From Tomocerus qinae (Eukaryota > Arthropoda > Collembola > Entomobryomorpha > Tomoceridae), in the NCBI GenBank assembly GCA_020055645.1, contig CM034546.1, positions 99,014,001-99,078,000 on the forward strand: a stretch of 64,000 bases of DNA, given 5' to 3'. Below are positions 63,301-64,000 of the stretch, piece by piece. A model generated the notes under the pieces. It had not been told where the DNA came from and did no database searches. It saw only the letters and a list, made by a program, of their open reading frames with translations. A program made the translations under genes and the position numbers. How positions within the stretch are numbered: the first letter of the stretch is position 1; each line of letters starts with the position of its first letter.

Positions 63301-63522
63301 TCATATATTTACACTTTTTACTCCGAGAGCTTTGTGTCTCCCCATACTATAGATCCCCATAATTGCATTGCAATTCCTGGAAAAGTCATGGCTCACGGTT
63401 GACAATTTTACAACCGAAGCAAAATCATCCTTGGTGTTGGATCTAGTAATGGACATTTTATAATTGCAAAATCTGGTAAACATCAGATGTTCATCAAGAG
63501 CTCGATTTCTAATCAAAGTCAA
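63301..63522 (-). other. Coding-like open segment, possible exon
   Basis: The minus-strand frame is open for 73 codons from a TTG at 63522. Its residues look like ordinary protein (YKMSITRSNTKDDFASVV, then HDFSRNCNAIMGIYSMGR). A possible donor, GA|GTAAAA, lies just before the stop. A good pyrimidine-rich acceptor (CATCTGTTCATCAG) lies near 63555 upstream, but it leads into a frame that stops at once, so a simple exon model fails. No domain is recognised. Confidence 0.13.
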
Positions 63523-63732
63523 TGATCTACATCTAAATATTTCCAGTTATTGCTGATGAACAGATGAGAGAGGTAGATAATTTCTTTGAAAGGACTACAA
63601 ATAATAGAATGCAATGAATTCACTTTGAAATTAGCGTTAGTGTTTAGCATCCATTTGTTACTGACGTGAATGTGAAGTACCATTCTTTTGTGCTGAGTAT
63701 ACTGTTTACGTGGGAGAAGCAAGTCCTTGATT

Positions 63733-64000
63733 TCAACTTGTAGTAGTAGTTTTCCTATTTATGAATGTATACTTATTGTCAATGTCATAACATAACAAAT
63801 CAGACGCGATGGACAGAAAAGCTGCAGCTGTCATGATAGTGACCTGATAAGACTGGGATATTACTTTGTCAGAGAGTACTACAGGAGACCCTGGCCTCGT
63901 CTCTTCTTTATCAGACTTATTTTCACGAGGACAATGTGATAGTCCGTAAATAGTAAATGTCAAAGGCAGGCAAAACACAATCATGATACGGGACACACTG
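63733..64000 (-). other. Coding-like open segment running off the window
   Basis: The minus-strand frame is open from the window edge to TGA at 63733; the only early ATG is at 63984. A hydrophobic N-terminal segment (MIVFCLPLTFTIYGL) is followed by a charged linker (ENKSDKEETRPGS) and a mixed stretch. If real, it would start as a signal peptide or anchor. The product is not recognised. It may be part of a gene beginning beyond the window. Confidence 0.15.

Noticed and set aside
1..64000. A reassigned stop codon as the reason for the lack of long frames
   Set aside because: TAA, TAG and TGA are all frequent and spread through every part examined. Apart from the single TGA at 62104-62106, I found no long frame that would open up if one of them were read as sense.

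Overview
This is a 64 kb stretch of AT-rich DNA from what looks like a eukaryotic nuclear genome with low gene density. No protein-coding gene can be identified by homology. The longest stop-free frame with a usable start is only 210 codons, and most frames are under 100. There are no Shine-Dalgarno-led gene arrays or operons. I saw no rRNA, tRNA or CRISPR array. Lines I counted range from 10 G+C in 60 bases (5221-5280) to 33 in 60 (61201-61260). I cannot name the organism.

The one element supported strongly is a 657-bp foldback transposon-like element at 62614-63270. Its arms are inverted copies of each other over about 285 bp each. It is flanked by a perfect 8-bp direct repeat. Each arm carries eight copies of a 15-17 bp C-rich motif, with the spacing mirrored exactly between the arms. 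It has no coding capacity, so it would be a non-autonomous element moved by a transposase encoded elsewhere.

Layout. 1-12 kb: AT-rich non-coding DNA with short simple repeats and one old tandem duplication (7031-7319). 12-24 kb: a long gene-poor block whose + strand is often much richer in G than C. 24-31.5 kb: several short coding-like frames, including a 116-codon minus-strand frame that faintly resembles Tc1/mariner transposases, a charged 71-codon frame (27985-28200) and a GC-richer possible first exon (31264-31434). 31.5-44 kb: alternating C-rich and G-rich blocks with scattered 60-120 codon frames. 44-60 kb: more non-coding DNA with microsatellites. 60.8-64 kb: a GC-rich island with the 210-codon frame, several open minus-strand segments and the foldback element.

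Coding-like frames are listed at low confidence as places to look for exons. Nothing shows that they work together, and no pathway or system can be read from them.
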